Of a DNA stretch of 37,792 nt, positions 16,320 through 25,144 are shown piece by piece. Location of the stretch: assembly GCA_022824735.1 (NCBI GenBank), contig JAJDZI010000008.1, forward strand, positions 1 through 37,792. Reading direction: 5' to 3'. Each line of letters starts with the position of its first letter. Position 1 is the first letter of the stretch. Source of the DNA: Nitrospirales bacterium. GTDB taxonomy: Bacteria; Nitrospirota; Nitrospiria; Nitrospirales; UBA8639. The notes below the pieces were generated by a model. It ran no database searches. It was not told where the DNA came from and saw nothing but the letters and a program-made list of their open reading frames with translations. Made by a program: the position numbers and the translations under genes.

Positions 16320-18554
16320 ATGTCAGCAGAACCGGATATCATTTATACCAAGGTCGACGAAGCGCCTGAATTGGCGAGCGGATCATTTTTGCCGATCATT
16401 CAGGCCTTTGCGAAAACCGCAGGCGTCAACGTCGGCAGAAAAGATATTTCGTTGGCCGGTCGAATTATTTCGCAATTTCCCGACGCCTTGAATCCGGAAC
16501 AACGGCAGCCCGATGATCTTGCCCTGTTAGGCGAAATGGTGGAAACGCCGGACGCCAACGTCATCAAACTCCCGAATATCAGCGCATCGATTCCCCAAAT
16601 CAAGGGGGCCGTGGCCGAATTGCAATCCCAGGGCTATGCCATTCCCGACTACCCGGAAGATCCCAAGACCGATGCGGAAAAGGACATCAAGGCAAAATTC
16701 GACAAGGTGAAGGGCAGCGCGGTCAACCCGGTGTTGCGACAGGGCAATTCGGACCGTCGCGCGTCAACCTCCGTGAAACAATATGCCCAGAAGAATCCGC
16801 ACAAGATGGGGGCCTGGGCCAAGGATTCGAAGACGCACGTGGCCCACATGCCGGGTGAGGATTTCTTTGCCAATGAAAAATCGGCCACGATTACCGAGCA
16901 GACGGCCGGGAAAGGCCGCATCGAATTCGTCGGCGCCGACGGCAGCAGCACCGTGTTGAAGGACAACGTGACCCTGGACAAGGGCGCCGTGGTCGATGCC
17001 ACGAAGATGAGCGCCCGGGCGTTGCGTCAATTCTTCACGGAACAGATCGACGACGCCAAGAAAACCGGCATCCTGTTGTCGCTTCACATGAAGGCTACCA
17101 TGATGAAGGTCTCGGACCCTATTATCTTCGGGCATTGCGTATCCGTGTATTTCGAAGACGTTTTCAAAAAACATGGAGCGGTCTTTGCCGAACTCGGCGT
17201 TGATCCCAATAACGGCTTGGGCGACGTCTATGCGAAAATCGGCGCCTTGCCGGCCGCGCAGCAGGAAGCGATCAAGGCCGATCTTCAGGCGGCTATGCAA
17301 AGCGGTCCGGATCTCGCCATGGTGGACTCCGACCGGGGCATCACCAACCTGCACGTACCGAGTGACATCATCATCGACGCGTCCATGGCCGCGGCGTTGC
17401 GCGTCGGCGGGAAGATGTGGGGACCGGACGGCAAGGAACACGACACGAAGGCCATGATCCCGGACCGCAGTTACGCAGGCATTTACCAGGCGGTGGTTGA
17501 TTTCTGCCGGGAAAACGGGGCCTTCAATCCCGCAACCATGGGCAGCGTGCCCAACGTGGGGCTCATGGCCCAAAAAGCGCAGGAATATGGTTCGCACGAC
17601 AAAACCTTCGAAGCTCCGGGAAACGGCAGCATCCGTTTGATCGACGGGGCAGGGAACGTGCTGCATGAACAGCCGGTGGAAAAAGACGATATTTTCCGCG
17701 CGTGCATCGTCAAAGACGTTCCGGTTCAGGATTGGGTGAAGCTGGCTGTGAATCGATCCAGGGCATCGGGAATGCCCGTGGTGTTCTGGTTGAACAAAAA
17801 CAGGCCGCACGACGCGCAACTCATCGAAAAATTGAACCGCTATTTGAAAGACCACGATACGACGGGCCTGGACGTTCAAATCATGGCCCCGGTGGACGCC
17901 ATGAAGCATTCGCTCAAACGAGCCAAGGAGGGGCAGAGCACCATTGCCGCCACCGGCAACGTGCTGCGGGATTATCTCACGGACCTGTTCCCGATCCTGG
18001 AACTGGGCACCAGCGCCAAGATGCTCTCCATTGTTCCGCTCATCAAGGGCGGCGGCTTGTTCGAGACCGGCGCCGGCGGATCAGCGCCGAAACACGTGCA
18101 GCAGTTTATGAAAGAAGGGCACTTGCGGTGGGATTCTCTCGGGGAATTTCTCGCCCTGGCGGAATCCTTTGCCCATTTGGCTCGAACCCGCGACAATAAG
18201 AAAGCGCAAGTCCTGGCCGATACCCTGGACCGGGCCACGGGTAAACTCATGGAAAACCGCAATTCACCAGGCCGGGTGCTGGGGGAGCTGGACAACATCG
18301 GCAGCCACCTGTATGAAGCCCTGTATTGGGCACAGGAACTCACCGCGCAAAATGACGATCCGGCATTAAAGGAAAAATTTTCGTCCGTTGCGAAAGAACT
18401 CGAGGCCAATATCGAAAAAATCCTCGAAGAAGTGAAGGCCGCAAAGGGCAAGGCCATGGACGTCGGCGGCTATTACCATCCCGACCCGGTAAAAGTCGAA
18501 GCAGCCATGCGCCCGAGCACCACGTTCAACAACATCCTGGCCACCTTGGGCTGA
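16320..18554 (+). CDS. icd: Monomeric NADP-dependent isocitrate dehydrogenase
   Basis: The 744-residue length and the N-terminus ([19 protein letters not shown]) are those of the monomeric isocitrate dehydrogenase family (about 740 residues), which is unrelated in length to the 400-residue dimeric enzyme. Conserved segments such as [11 protein letters not shown] and [20 protein letters not shown] (substrate and metal region) are present. The enzyme interconverts isocitrate and 2-oxoglutarate with NADP. With the ferredoxin-dependent oxidoreductase at 26630-30924 it would fit reductive TCA cycling. A strong Shine-Dalgarno (AGGAGGAA) lies five bases before ATG 16320. It is unlinked in function to the sterol genes upstream, so the locus boundary is about 16119-16319. 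Confidence 0.96.
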   Translation: MSAEPDIIYTKVDEAPELASGSFLPIIQAFAKTAGVNVGRKDISLAGRIISQFPDALNPEQRQPDDLALLGEMVETPDANVIKLPNISASIPQIKGAVAELQSQGYAIPDYPEDPKTDAEKDIKAKFDKVKGSAVNPVLRQGNSDRRASTSVKQYAQKNPHKMGAWAKDSKTHVAHMPGEDFFANEKSATITEQTAGKGRIEFVGADGSSTVLKDNVTLDKGAVVDATKMSARALRQFFTEQIDDAKKTGILLSLHMKATMMKVSDPIIFGHCVSVYFEDVFKKHGAVFAELGVDPNNGLGDVYAKIGALPAAQQEAIKADLQAAMQSGPDLAMVDSDRGITNLHVPSDIIIDASMAAALRVGGKMWGPDGKEHDTKAMIPDRSYAGIYQAVVDFCRENGAFNPATMGSVPNVGLMAQKAQEYGSHDKTFEAPGNGSIRLIDGAGNVLHEQPVEKDDIFRACIVKDVPVQDWVKLAVNRSRASGMPVVFWLNKNRPHDAQLIEKLNRYLKDHDTTGLDVQIMAPVDAMKHSLKRAKEGQSTIAATGNVLRDYLTDLFPILELGTSAKMLSIVPLIKGGGLFETGAGGSAPKHVQQFMKEGHLRWDSLGEFLALAESFAHLARTRDNKKAQVLADTLDRATGKLMENRNSPGRVLGELDNIGSHLYEALYWAQELTAQNDDPALKEKFSSVAKELEANIEKILEEVKAAKGKAMDVGGYYHPDPVKVEAAMRPSTTFNNILATLG

Positions 18555-18567
18555 CCTGATACGACGA

Positions 18568-18600
18568 TTGTAGGGCACAACGATCCGTTGTGCCCTACAA
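18568..18600. repeat. Perfect 15-bp inverted repeat between convergent genes
   Basis: TTGTAGGGCACAACG (18568-18582) pairs with its exact complement at 18586-18600 around a 3-base loop. It sits just after icd and six bases before the stop of the DUF427 gene, so it could end transcription from both sides. There is no T-tract. The sequence also resembles the dispersed GTAGGG-type palindromes found in many genomes, so it may be a REP-like insertion. Confidence 0.75.
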
Positions 18601-18605
18601 CTCCT

Positions 18606-18974
18606 TCATCCACTTCGTGTTTCTTCACTCACCTCAAGTTTCTCCACGTAAAAACTCAGGCAATCCTTGATCTGCGCCACGGAATCGATGGGGGTTTCAT
18701 AGGTCCAGACGGCGTTGTCGGCTGTTTGGTCATTGACGCAAACGGAAAAATATGACGCATCGCCTTTGAACGGACAGTGGGTGGAGTGATCCGTCCGCTG
18801 CAAATAGGACATCTGCACGTCGCTCCGCGGGATGTAATTCGCCGGCGGCAGCGGTCCTTCCTTCAGGACCAAAGCCCTGGTGGTATCGGCAATGACGATT
18901 CCGTTAAACGAGACTTTGACGCGATTGGGATTTTGCTCGATGGTAATTGCATGGGGGTGGCTTGGGCTACTCAT
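18606..18974 (-). CDS. DUF427 domain protein
   Basis: This 122-residue protein matches the small DUF427 family. The family pattern is visible: a VKVSFNGIVIADTTRALVLKEG opening, YIPRSDV, the segment HSTHCPFKGDASYFSV (about 63-78), then VWTYETP. Members are beta-rich single-domain proteins of unknown biochemical role, sometimes fused to nucleotidyltransferase-like regions. The start ATG 18974 follows AGGAG at good spacing. It is convergent with icd and upstream, in the same direction, of a secreted FGE-like gene. No function is claimed. Confidence 0.88.
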   Translation of the reverse strand: MSSPSHPHAITIEQNPNRVKVSFNGIVIADTTRALVLKEGPLPPANYIPRSDVQMSYLQRTDHSTHCPFKGDASYFSVCVNDQTADNAVWTYETPIDSVAQIKDCLSFYVEKLEVSEETRSG

Positions 18975-19010
18975 ACGGTTTCTCCTTTAGGTTCCTTTCT
19001 TCGTCACGGG

Positions 19011-20153
19011 TCACGGTGCCCCGACGAGACGAAACCCGACGTCGTCACGCAGGAAGGCGGACAAATTCCAGTAGCGATTCGAAGAACGCAGGTATCTCGG
19101 GTAGCTGGTCCAAGCACCGCCACGCAACATGTGTCGCGCGCAATTCCTGCTCTTCCACGCGCTCCCATCGGCCTGGGGACCCGCAAACGTCTTGTTCCAA
19201 CAATCCTCCACCCACTCCCAGACGTTCCCGCTCATGTCGTACAGGCCCAACCCGTTGGGTTGTTTTTGTCCGGTCCGATGGGCCCGGTTCCCGCTATTTT
19301 TGTCATACCAGGCGACCGAATCCAGGTCGTCGCTCCCGACGTAGAGGTGCGCCTGACTCTTTTCCCCGCCCCTGGCGGCATACTCCCATTCCGCGTCAGT
19401 CGGCAACCGGTAGTGTTCGCCCGTCAGGGCATTCAATTTCTTGAGAAATAACTTGGCGTCATCCCAGCCCACGTTTTCTACGGGACATCGAGGGCAGTTC
19501 CGGAACTTGCTCGGATTCTTGCCCATCACCGCCTCCCACAGATCCTGCGTCACCTCATACTTGCTAATCGTGAAATTGTTCACCTGTACCTGCCGGACCG
19601 GCGTTTCATCATCGTCGCAACTGCTCTGCTCCTCCGTACACCCCATCGTGAACGTGCCGCCCTGAACGGCCACCATCTGCTCTTTGAGGCTTTTCAACAA
19701 CGACGGCAGCAAGTCCTTGAGCGTGGCGGCTCGTTGCTGCGCCTCCGCTTGGCGTTTGGCTTCCTCCGTTTGCAGTTGCTCGGCTTGTTCGATTGTTTTT
19801 CCTGCGACGGAAAGCAGTTCCAGGGTCGGCCTGTAATATTCGGAATTCTTTTCGATATTGATGACAAATTGCTTGAGCGAAGCCTGCCCCTGGCGAACGT
19901 CGTCCACTTTCGTTCCATGTTCAACCAGCAATTTGCCGAAAAAGAAGTAGAACTCCAACGGGGGTTCGGTATCCAAGGCTTCGATTTTCTCGAAAGCCCG
20001 TCTCGCGGTTTGCGGCTCGCCATTTTTCAGTGCCTTCTTCGCTTCCAACAGGTATTGATCCGCCAGGATATCATCGGGCAGGTCCTGGGACACCGCCATC
20101 CCGCAATAGCACAGACTCAGGATGACACAAGCCAGGGTCAACGTTGTTCTCAT
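19011..20153 (-). CDS. Secreted formylglycine-generating-enzyme-like (SUMF1 fold) protein
   Basis: The 380-residue product begins with a signal peptide (MRTTLTLACVILSL, cleavage near AVSQ). Residues about 25-150 are helical and end in a Glu/Gln/Ala-rich coiled coil (EQAEQLQTEEAKRQAEAQQR). Residues about 160-380 are the FGE/SUMF1 fold, with GGTFTMG, EVTQDLWEAVMG, RLPTDAEWEYAARGG, GLYDMSGNVWEWVEDCW and a GFRLV end. The copper-binding/catalytic cysteine region reads YLRSSNRYW where true FGEs have RCAARS, so the protein is probably not a formylglycine-generating enzyme but a binding or structural relative. ATG 20153 was chosen over 20216 for its GGAGGAG and the signal peptide. Confidence 0.85.
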   Translation of the reverse strand: MRTTLTLACVILSLCYCGMAVSQDLPDDILADQYLLEAKKALKNGEPQTARRAFEKIEALDTEPPLEFYFFFGKLLVEHGTKVDDVRQGQASLKQFVINIEKNSEYYRPTLELLSVAGKTIEQAEQLQTEEAKRQAEAQQRAATLKDLLPSLLKSLKEQMVAVQGGTFTMGCTEEQSSCDDDETPVRQVQVNNFTISKYEVTQDLWEAVMGKNPSKFRNCPRCPVENVGWDDAKLFLKKLNALTGEHYRLPTDAEWEYAARGGEKSQAHLYVGSDDLDSVAWYDKNSGNRAHRTGQKQPNGLGLYDMSGNVWEWVEDCWNKTFAGPQADGSAWKSRNCARHMLRGGAWTSYPRYLRSSNRYWNLSAFLRDDVGFRLVGAP

Positions 20154-20272
20154 CTTCGCGCTCCTCCAGCCGTAGGCGAACAGTGAATGTAAAAGACGTG
20201 ATCGACCGAATCGCATTGGCAGGGGATATTAGTAGAGCACCGTCGAAGCGTCAAGGAAGAGGAAAGAGACTG

Positions 20273-20866
20273 CTACGGCAGGTTTCTCGGAACAATGCGG
20301 GATCGAAGCGTGAACGTCCGGTAGCCTTCGTTCTCGGGATATTGGCCGTCAGCGTGAGCGGCTCGAGCCGTGATCCGCACGTCAACGGCCCGGATGCTCG
20401 GCGCGTGCGTCGTGGGACGTCCCAGGGCGTCGCGATAGGAAACGGTAAAGGACTCGATATGTTCAGCCACGGGTTGTCGCCCACCCATTCCCACTTTGCG
20501 TCGCAACGTGGATGTCGCGTCGTCATACAAATAGACAATGGATTCCTTCGAGTCGGTGGGCACGCCGTTTCCATCCAAATCGGCTCGAATATGCAATTCC
20601 GTGGGATGATAAACAAGCCCATGAAAATCATTCGATGAAACGGAATCCAGGTTGACCCCCATGGGATCATAGCCGGCCATCCGAATCTCCCCGGCCATCA
20701 TGTCCATAGCGGCACGAGCCGTTTGTTGCATGGCCAACACGTCCTCCTGAACGATCTGCTTTTTGACCTGGTTCAGGTGGACGCCGTAGACCGCGCCAAC
20801 GGTGAACAGCCCCAAGGCCAAAGCAATCAACAGTTCCGTTAAGGTGACGCCTCTTTGGTTGGTCAT
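20273..20866 (-). CDS. Type IV pilus minor pilin, PilW-like
   Basis: The N-terminus reads MTNQRGVTLTELLIALAL: a short basic leader, prepilin cleavage after G6, then the hydrophobic helix with E5 of the mature protein. The remainder (to 197 residues) contains the PilW-type run AARAAMDMMAGEIRMAGYDP. Minor pilins such as PilW and PilV prime pilus assembly. It starts at ATG 20866, 20 bases after the PilV-like stop; a longer frame to 20941 would overlap that gene without adding a leader. It is the last gene of a four-gene pilin/peptidase group. No pilX or pilY1 follows. Confidence 0.83.
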   Translation of the reverse strand: MTNQRGVTLTELLIALALGLFTVGAVYGVHLNQVKKQIVQEDVLAMQQTARAAMDMMAGEIRMAGYDPMGVNLDSVSSNDFHGLVYHPTELHIRADLDGNGVPTDSKESIVYLYDDATSTLRRKVGMGGRQPVAEHIESFTVSYRDALGRPTTHAPSIRAVDVRITARAAHADGQYPENEGYRTFTLRSRIVPRNLP

Positions 20867-20886
20867 GGACGTGAGCCCCTTGACAG

Positions 20887-21264
20887 TTACGGCGCAAGAA
20901 TCGTGGAGACGGTCACGGAATGCCGGTCGTCCGACCACCACACCATGACCGTTGCCGTTTGCAATCCGGGAACAGGACGTCCGGTTTCCATCCGGACGAT
21001 CCGTTGATACAGGTCAAAGCCGGGGATGGCGCCATAGGCTTCCGTGGTTTCAGGCGCGGCAGCCGGGTCGTAGCCGGCGCTCCTTATCTGTTCCATTTTG
21101 TCCTGGGCCAGGGCCGTGGCCGTCGTTAGATGTTTGCTCGCGGCTGCGCCCTTACTCGCCGTGACCGCCACTCCCGCGAAGGCCAGGACCGCGACAAAAA
21201 AGAGCGCCATGGCAATGACCGCTTCCAGGAGGGTCAGGCCATCATGGTTTGCCACGTGACTCAT
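20887..21264 (-). CDS. Type IV pilus minor pilin, PilV-like
   Basis: This short pseudopilin has a prepilin leader and cleavage site (HDG|LTLLEAVIAMALFFVAV), with the mature E5 conserved. A PilV-like segment (ATALAQDKMEQIRSAGYD) follows. ATG 21264 gives 125 residues; a TTG at 21276, overlapping the previous stop as TTGA, would give 129. It lies between the FimT/GspH-like gene and the PilW-like gene, as in many minor pilin operons. Confidence 0.82.
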   Translation of the reverse strand: MSHVANHDGLTLLEAVIAMALFFVAVLAFAGVAVTASKGAAASKHLTTATALAQDKMEQIRSAGYDPAAAPETTEAYGAIPGFDLYQRIVRMETGRPVPGLQTATVMVWWSDDRHSVTVSTILAP

Positions 21265-21272
21265 GCGGACAT

Positions 21273-21758
21273 TCAAGGGGTGCCCACTTTCACGCGACCC
21301 GTTATGCCGATTGTAATCTTTTTCTCGCCGGAGACATTGAAAACCCTGATCGTGGCAAGACTGGAAGCCGTGCCTCTCGGATAAAAGATCGGATTATTGT
21401 TGGACTCGATCGTCACGCCGGCAAACTCCTCCAGGATTGACCTGGTTTCGATGGCTTCACCCGGATCGGCTCTTCCATTATTGTTGACGTCGTTCAAAAT
21501 ATCATACTGCTGCGGGTCCGTAAAAAAGACGCGAACTTCATGGCCCTGCTTCACGGCTTGTGCTCTTGCCGACAAGAGGTCCGCGCGTATTTGCCGGACC
21601 ACCCCATTCAGACGATAGGACGGCAGTTGGGAGGAAAGCCAGATGCCGCCTAATCCCAACACGACCCCCAGGATGCCGAGGACCATCATCAGTTCCGTCA
21701 ACGTATATCCTGAAGGCTCAACGACCCCTCTGCCCTCAGTACAAAAACACCGACTCAT
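21273..21758 (-). CDS. GspH/FimT-type pseudopilin
   Basis: The 161-residue product has a 17-residue leader and cleavage site EPSG|YTLTELMMVLGILGVVLGL, with mature E5. The middle matches the FimT/GspH pattern (LRADLLSARAQAVKQGHEV-like, here IRADLLSARAQAVKQ), and it ends ITIGITGRVKVGTP. FimT proteins are minor pilins and some bind DNA during uptake. It starts within the last codons of the prepilin peptidase gene (23-base overlap) and is followed by PilV- and PilW-like genes. Confidence 0.85.
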   Translation of the reverse strand: MSRCFCTEGRGVVEPSGYTLTELMMVLGILGVVLGLGGIWLSSQLPSYRLNGVVRQIRADLLSARAQAVKQGHEVRVFFTDPQQYDILNDVNNNGRADPGEAIETRSILEEFAGVTIESNNNPIFYPRGTASSLATIRVFNVSGEKKITIGITGRVKVGTP

Positions 21759-22512
21759 ACAGACCCAACAGTTCCTGGTAAAAAAAGAGTGATGCCGCCG
21801 CCCCTGCCGTCAGGAACGGGGCAAAAGGCAGGTACTGCCCACGCTCCACGTTGCGAAAGACCATGAGACCGATGCCGACCATGGCCCCCGCACATGACGC
21901 GAGAAACAAGGTCATACTCACGTGCTGCCAGCCAAGGAACGCGCCGATCATGGCCAGGAATTTGACGTCGCCACCACCCATCCCCTCTTTTCCAAACAGG
22001 TACGGACTGACGGCCGCGAGCATCCACAGGATCCCTCCTCCTAATGCAATCCCCAGCAAGGAACCGGCCCAGCCCACGGGCAAGATGAATGTCGCGGCGA
22101 AAAAACCCATGGCCAGACCCGGAAGAGTGATGACGTCGGGGATGATGAGATGATCGAGATCGATCATCATCACGACCAATAACAGCGAAAGAAACAGCGC
22201 GTACACGAGGGCGCTACGGGTCCATCCGAACTTGCAGACGATCCCGAGATAGCCGGCTCCGTTCAGACATTCCACCAAAGGATAGCGCCATGAAATCTTT
22301 CCTCCGCACCATCGGCACTGTGCTCTCAACCGGATAAAACTCAAGAGTGGAACGTTGTCGAACCAGAAAATGGGTGTCTTGCATTGCGGGCAACGGGAAC
22401 CAGGCCGAATGATGGATTCACCGCAGGGGATTCGCAGAATGCAGACGTTGAGGAAACTTCCTATGACCAATCCCACCACAAACAACAAAATATAGGAACC
22501 TGAAACATCCAT
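21736..22512 (-). CDS. pilD: Prepilin peptidase / N-methyltransferase
   Basis: The 258-residue membrane protein shows the bifunctional type: the N-terminal methyltransferase domain carries two CxxC pairs (C41/C44 and C66/C69) and P-L-V-E, and the aspartyl protease core has the IDLDHLIIPD motif around D118-D126 and the second aspartate in GGGDVKFL. It would cleave and methylate the three pseudopilins encoded just downstream. It is divergent from a LuxR-type regulator. The start at ATG 22512 precedes the first helix (YILLFVVGLVIGSFLN) directly. Confidence 0.93.
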   Translation of the reverse strand: MDVSGSYILLFVVGLVIGSFLNVCILRIPCGESIIRPGSRCPQCKTPIFWFDNVPLLSFIRLRAQCRWCGGKISWRYPLVECLNGAGYLGIVCKFGWTRSALVYALFLSLLLVVMMIDLDHLIIPDVITLPGLAMGFFAATFILPVGWAGSLLGIALGGGILWMLAAVSPYLFGKEGMGGGDVKFLAMIGAFLGWQHVSMTLFLASCAGAMVGIGLMVFRNVERGQYLPFAPFLTAGAAASLFFYQELLGLYESVFLY

Positions 22513-22558
22513 TACGCTATATGTCGTGACTCAGAAAAAATTTTCTTTTTTTCTTACC

Positions 22559-22574
22559 TGGAACACTTGTTCCA
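22559..22574. promoter_or_regulatory. Palindrome in the pilD-luxR divergent spacer
   Basis: TGGAACA-CT-TGTTCCA is a perfect 7-base inverted repeat with a 2-base centre, placed 47 bases upstream of pilD and just before a possible rightward promoter. Its size and position are those of a dimeric regulator site, possibly for the adjacent LuxR-type protein; this is inference. Confidence 0.4.
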
Positions 22575-22575
22575 C

Positions 22576-22605
22576 TTTACTTTTTAATGGATGCCCTGCT
22601 AGTAT
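22576..22605 (+). promoter_or_regulatory. Possible promoter of the LuxR-type gene
   Basis: TTTACT (22576-22581) and TAGTAT (22600-22605) are 18 bases apart, each matching the consensus at 4 of 6 positions. The surrounding DNA is AT-rich. Confidence 0.3.
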
Positions 22606-22644
22606 TACCTACATAATTCATCTTGTGAAATATTTTGGTGACCG

Positions 22645-22908
22645 ATGGCCGTTCAAACAAGAGCAAACAAAAAGAGAGACCTGCTTCCCCTGCGACGGAA
22701 ACGCCCCGAATCGCTCACCGAACGGGAACAGGAAATTCTTCAATTGATCTGGTCCGGCCTCAAGAATAAAGAGATCGCCGAACGTCTTGGCATCAGCGTC
22801 AAAACCGTCGAAGCGCATCGTGCCAACATGATGAAAAAGGTACGCGTCTCGAATGCCGCGCAACTCTTGAACGCGGCTATTCAAGAAGGCTTGATCCAAG
22901 TCCGGTAA
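22645..22908 (+). CDS. Short LuxR/GerE-type DNA-binding regulator
   Basis: The 87-residue protein is little more than a LuxR-type helix-turn-helix. LTEREQEILQLIWSGLKNKEIA starts the domain near residue 24, and GISVKTVEAHRANMMKKVRV forms the recognition part. There is no receiver or ligand domain, only a basic 20-residue N-terminal arm. Such stand-alone GerE proteins occur as orphan regulators. It is divergent from pilD and the shared spacer contains a palindrome. Confidence 0.88.
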   Translation: MAVQTRANKKRDLLPLRRKRPESLTEREQEILQLIWSGLKNKEIAERLGISVKTVEAHRANMMKKVRVSNAAQLLNAAIQEGLIQVR

Positions 22909-22946
22909 GACGTTCGCTTGTTCCTTCCGTTGACGACCCCATCCGG

Positions 22947-23825
22947 TTACATCCGCTGACGAACCGCTTCATAGGCAACCACCGCAACGCTTGCCGAAAC
23001 GTTGAGCGAGTTCACTTCCCCGTGCATGGGAATGCGGGCGTGGACGTGACATCGTTCGACAATCCTCGACCTGAGTCCTCGCCCCTCTCCTCCAAACACC
23101 AATAAGACGGGTCCCGTGAAATTCAACTCGGTATACAGCTTCGGAGAGCGAGGCTCCAACGCCACGGTGGTCACCCCGCGGTCCTGCAAACGATCGATCA
23201 GTTTGGCGATATTCGCGCACCGGGCCACCCGGACGTGTTCGACGGCGCCGGCAGAGGCTTTGGCCACACTCGCCGTCAATCCAACGGACCGGCGGTCGGG
23301 AATAAACACCCCATGAATCCCAGCCGTGGCAGCCGTTCTGAGAACGGCCCCGAAATTCTGCGGATCCTCCACCCCATCCAAGGCCAGGAAAAACCCCGGC
23401 TCCTGTTGTTGCGCGGCATACTCCAGGATCTCATCCTCCGAGGCATAGGCTTTGGCCGCGACCAGCGCCACCACGCCCTGATGGTTGGCAGCGGGAACCA
23501 GCCGGTCGAGCCGTTCACGCGGTTGAACCTGTAAGGGCACGCCCTGGACTTTGGCGAAACGAATGATCTGGGCAAATTGACGTTGTCGATGCGACAGGAA
23601 GATTTTTATGAACGTTCGTGAGCCCGACCGCAGCGCCTCCGTGACCGCCTGAACCCCGAACAGGAAATCGCCGGTCTTATCGCTTCCACCTGGTGCCCCC
23701 GTCCGGCCGGTCCTCGAGAAGGATTCCTTTGGCCGCCAGGGCTTCCCGAATGTGGTCGGCGGCGGCGAAATCTTTCCGCGCCCGCGCTTCGGCCCTTTGT
23801 CGAATCTGTTCTTGAATCCACTCAT
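22947..23825 (-). CDS. rlmB: TrmH/SpoU-family 23S rRNA 2'-O-methyltransferase
   Basis: The 292-residue protein has a basic, disordered N-terminal arm (residues 1-50), the RNA-binding L30e-like domain (FGVQAVTEALRSG) and the SPOUT knot domain with motifs LALDGVEDPQNFGAVLRTA, FGGEGRGLR and SLNVSASVAVVAYEAVRQR. RlmB methylates G2251 of 23S rRNA. The start at ATG 23825 has AGGAG at seven bases. It lies inside cysS, giving a 149-base overlap in a different frame; the arm is therefore encoded within cysS. No in-frame ATG or GTG start occurs between the end of cysS and the L30e-like domain. Confidence 0.88.
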   Translation of the reverse strand: MSGFKNRFDKGPKRGRGKISPPPTTFGKPWRPKESFSRTGRTGAPGGSDKTGDFLFGVQAVTEALRSGSRTFIKIFLSHRQRQFAQIIRFAKVQGVPLQVQPRERLDRLVPAANHQGVVALVAAKAYASEDEILEYAAQQQEPGFFLALDGVEDPQNFGAVLRTAATAGIHGVFIPDRRSVGLTASVAKASAGAVEHVRVARCANIAKLIDRLQDRGVTTVALEPRSPKLYTELNFTGPVLLVFGGEGRGLRSRIVERCHVHARIPMHGEVNSLNVSASVAVVAYEAVRQRM

Positions 23826-25137
23826 CGGTGTACTCCTGCTCGATGCCCGTCCGGCACGGCTCGATGCCGAACTCCAACTCGCGAAACACCCACTCTCTTT
23901 CATTGAGCTGAAACAAACCCAACGGCGCGCCGCATTGCCGAAAGATTGCGAGAACCTCCTGCCGATCCTGCTCGGACAGCCCTCCTCGAAAAACGTGATT
24001 CACCTCGGCTCGAAGCTGTTGAAACGCCGCCAACGCCTTGGGGGTATTCAGGTCATCGTCCATGGCCTCTTCAAATGCCTGACGAAACTTGGTCAAAACG
24101 GGGCTGAAGCCCTTCCCGCAATCCTGACCGGGTCCGGGCGTTTCGGAGAGACGGATGAAGAGGTCATACACGTTATCCAATGCGGATTTGGCTTCCGCCA
24201 CGGCCAGGTTGGAAAAATTCAGGTCTCCACGATAGTGGGTCGAAAGGAGAAAATAGCGTATCGCCTCGGCCGTCACGGGTTCAGGGCAATTCGATTGATC
24301 AAAAATCTCCCTGACGGTAAAAAAATTTCCCAGCGACTTTGACATCTTTTCTTCATCAATGGTGACGAAGCCGTTATGCACCCAATACCGGGCAAACCCC
24401 TGCCCCGTTGCGGCGCAGGATTGCGCAATTTCATTTTCGTGGTGAGGAAATGCCAAATCCTTGCCGCCGCCGTGAATGTCGAAGGTTGCACCCAAATGGC
24501 GTACGGACATGGCCGAACATTCGATGTGCCAGCCCGGCCGGCCCGGGCCCCAGGGACTTTCCCAAGCCGGCTCCCCGGGTTTTGCCGCCTTCCACAAGGC
24601 GAAGTCCATGGGGTCCTGTTTTCGTTCATCCACTTCGACCCTCGCCCCGGCTTGCATGTCGTCGAGGTGCCGTTTGCTCAATTGTCCATACTCCGGAAAA
24701 GCCGACACACGATAATAGACGTCGCCGTCCACCTGATAGGCGAAGCCTTTGTCCAGGATCGCGCGGATCATCTCCAGAATCTCCGGCATGTGTTCCGTAG
24801 CCCGCGGTTCAACGTCAGGAGTGACAACGCCCAACCGTTTCATGTCACGGGCGTATGCCTGCATGTATTTCTCGACGACTTTCTCCCACGAGACGTCTTC
24901 CTCCGCGGCCCGCTTGATGATCTTGTCATCCACGTCGGTAAAGTTTTTCACGTAGGTTACGTCGTAACCCCGGTGACCGAGATACCGCCGAAGCACGTCA
25001 AAAACAATCGCGCTGCGCGCATGGCCCAAATGACATTCATCGTACACGGTGACTCCGCAGACGTAGAGACCCACGCGGGGCGGCGCAATGGGGGCAAACG
25101 GTTCCTTCTGATTCGTCAGGGTGTTGAAAATTTTCAC
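23677..25137 (-). CDS. cysS: Cysteinyl-tRNA synthetase
   Basis: This 486-residue class I aminoacyl-tRNA synthetase has the HIGH-type motif HLGHA at 36-40, the KMSKS motif at 264-268, and the zinc ligands of the family (C27 near the start, C and H residues in WHIECSAMS and FPHHENE). It charges tRNA-Cys. It is third in the likely operon surE-dedA-cysS-rlmB, seven bases after the DedA-family gene. Its last 149 bases double as the 5' end of rlmB. Confidence 0.97.
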   Translation of the reverse strand: MKIFNTLTNQKEPFAPIAPPRVGLYVCGVTVYDECHLGHARSAIVFDVLRRYLGHRGYDVTYVKNFTDVDDKIIKRAAEEDVSWEKVVEKYMQAYARDMKRLGVVTPDVEPRATEHMPEILEMIRAILDKGFAYQVDGDVYYRVSAFPEYGQLSKRHLDDMQAGARVEVDERKQDPMDFALWKAAKPGEPAWESPWGPGRPGWHIECSAMSVRHLGATFDIHGGGKDLAFPHHENEIAQSCAATGQGFARYWVHNGFVTIDEEKMSKSLGNFFTVREIFDQSNCPEPVTAEAIRYFLLSTHYRGDLNFSNLAVAEAKSALDNVYDLFIRLSETPGPGQDCGKGFSPVLTKFRQAFEEAMDDDLNTPKALAAFQQLRAEVNHVFRGGLSEQDRQEVLAIFRQCGAPLGLFQLNEREWVFRELEFGIEPCRTGIEQEYTDEWIQEQIRQRAEARARKDFAAADHIREALAAKGILLEDRPDGGTRWKR

Positions 25138-25144
25138 GAAGCGG

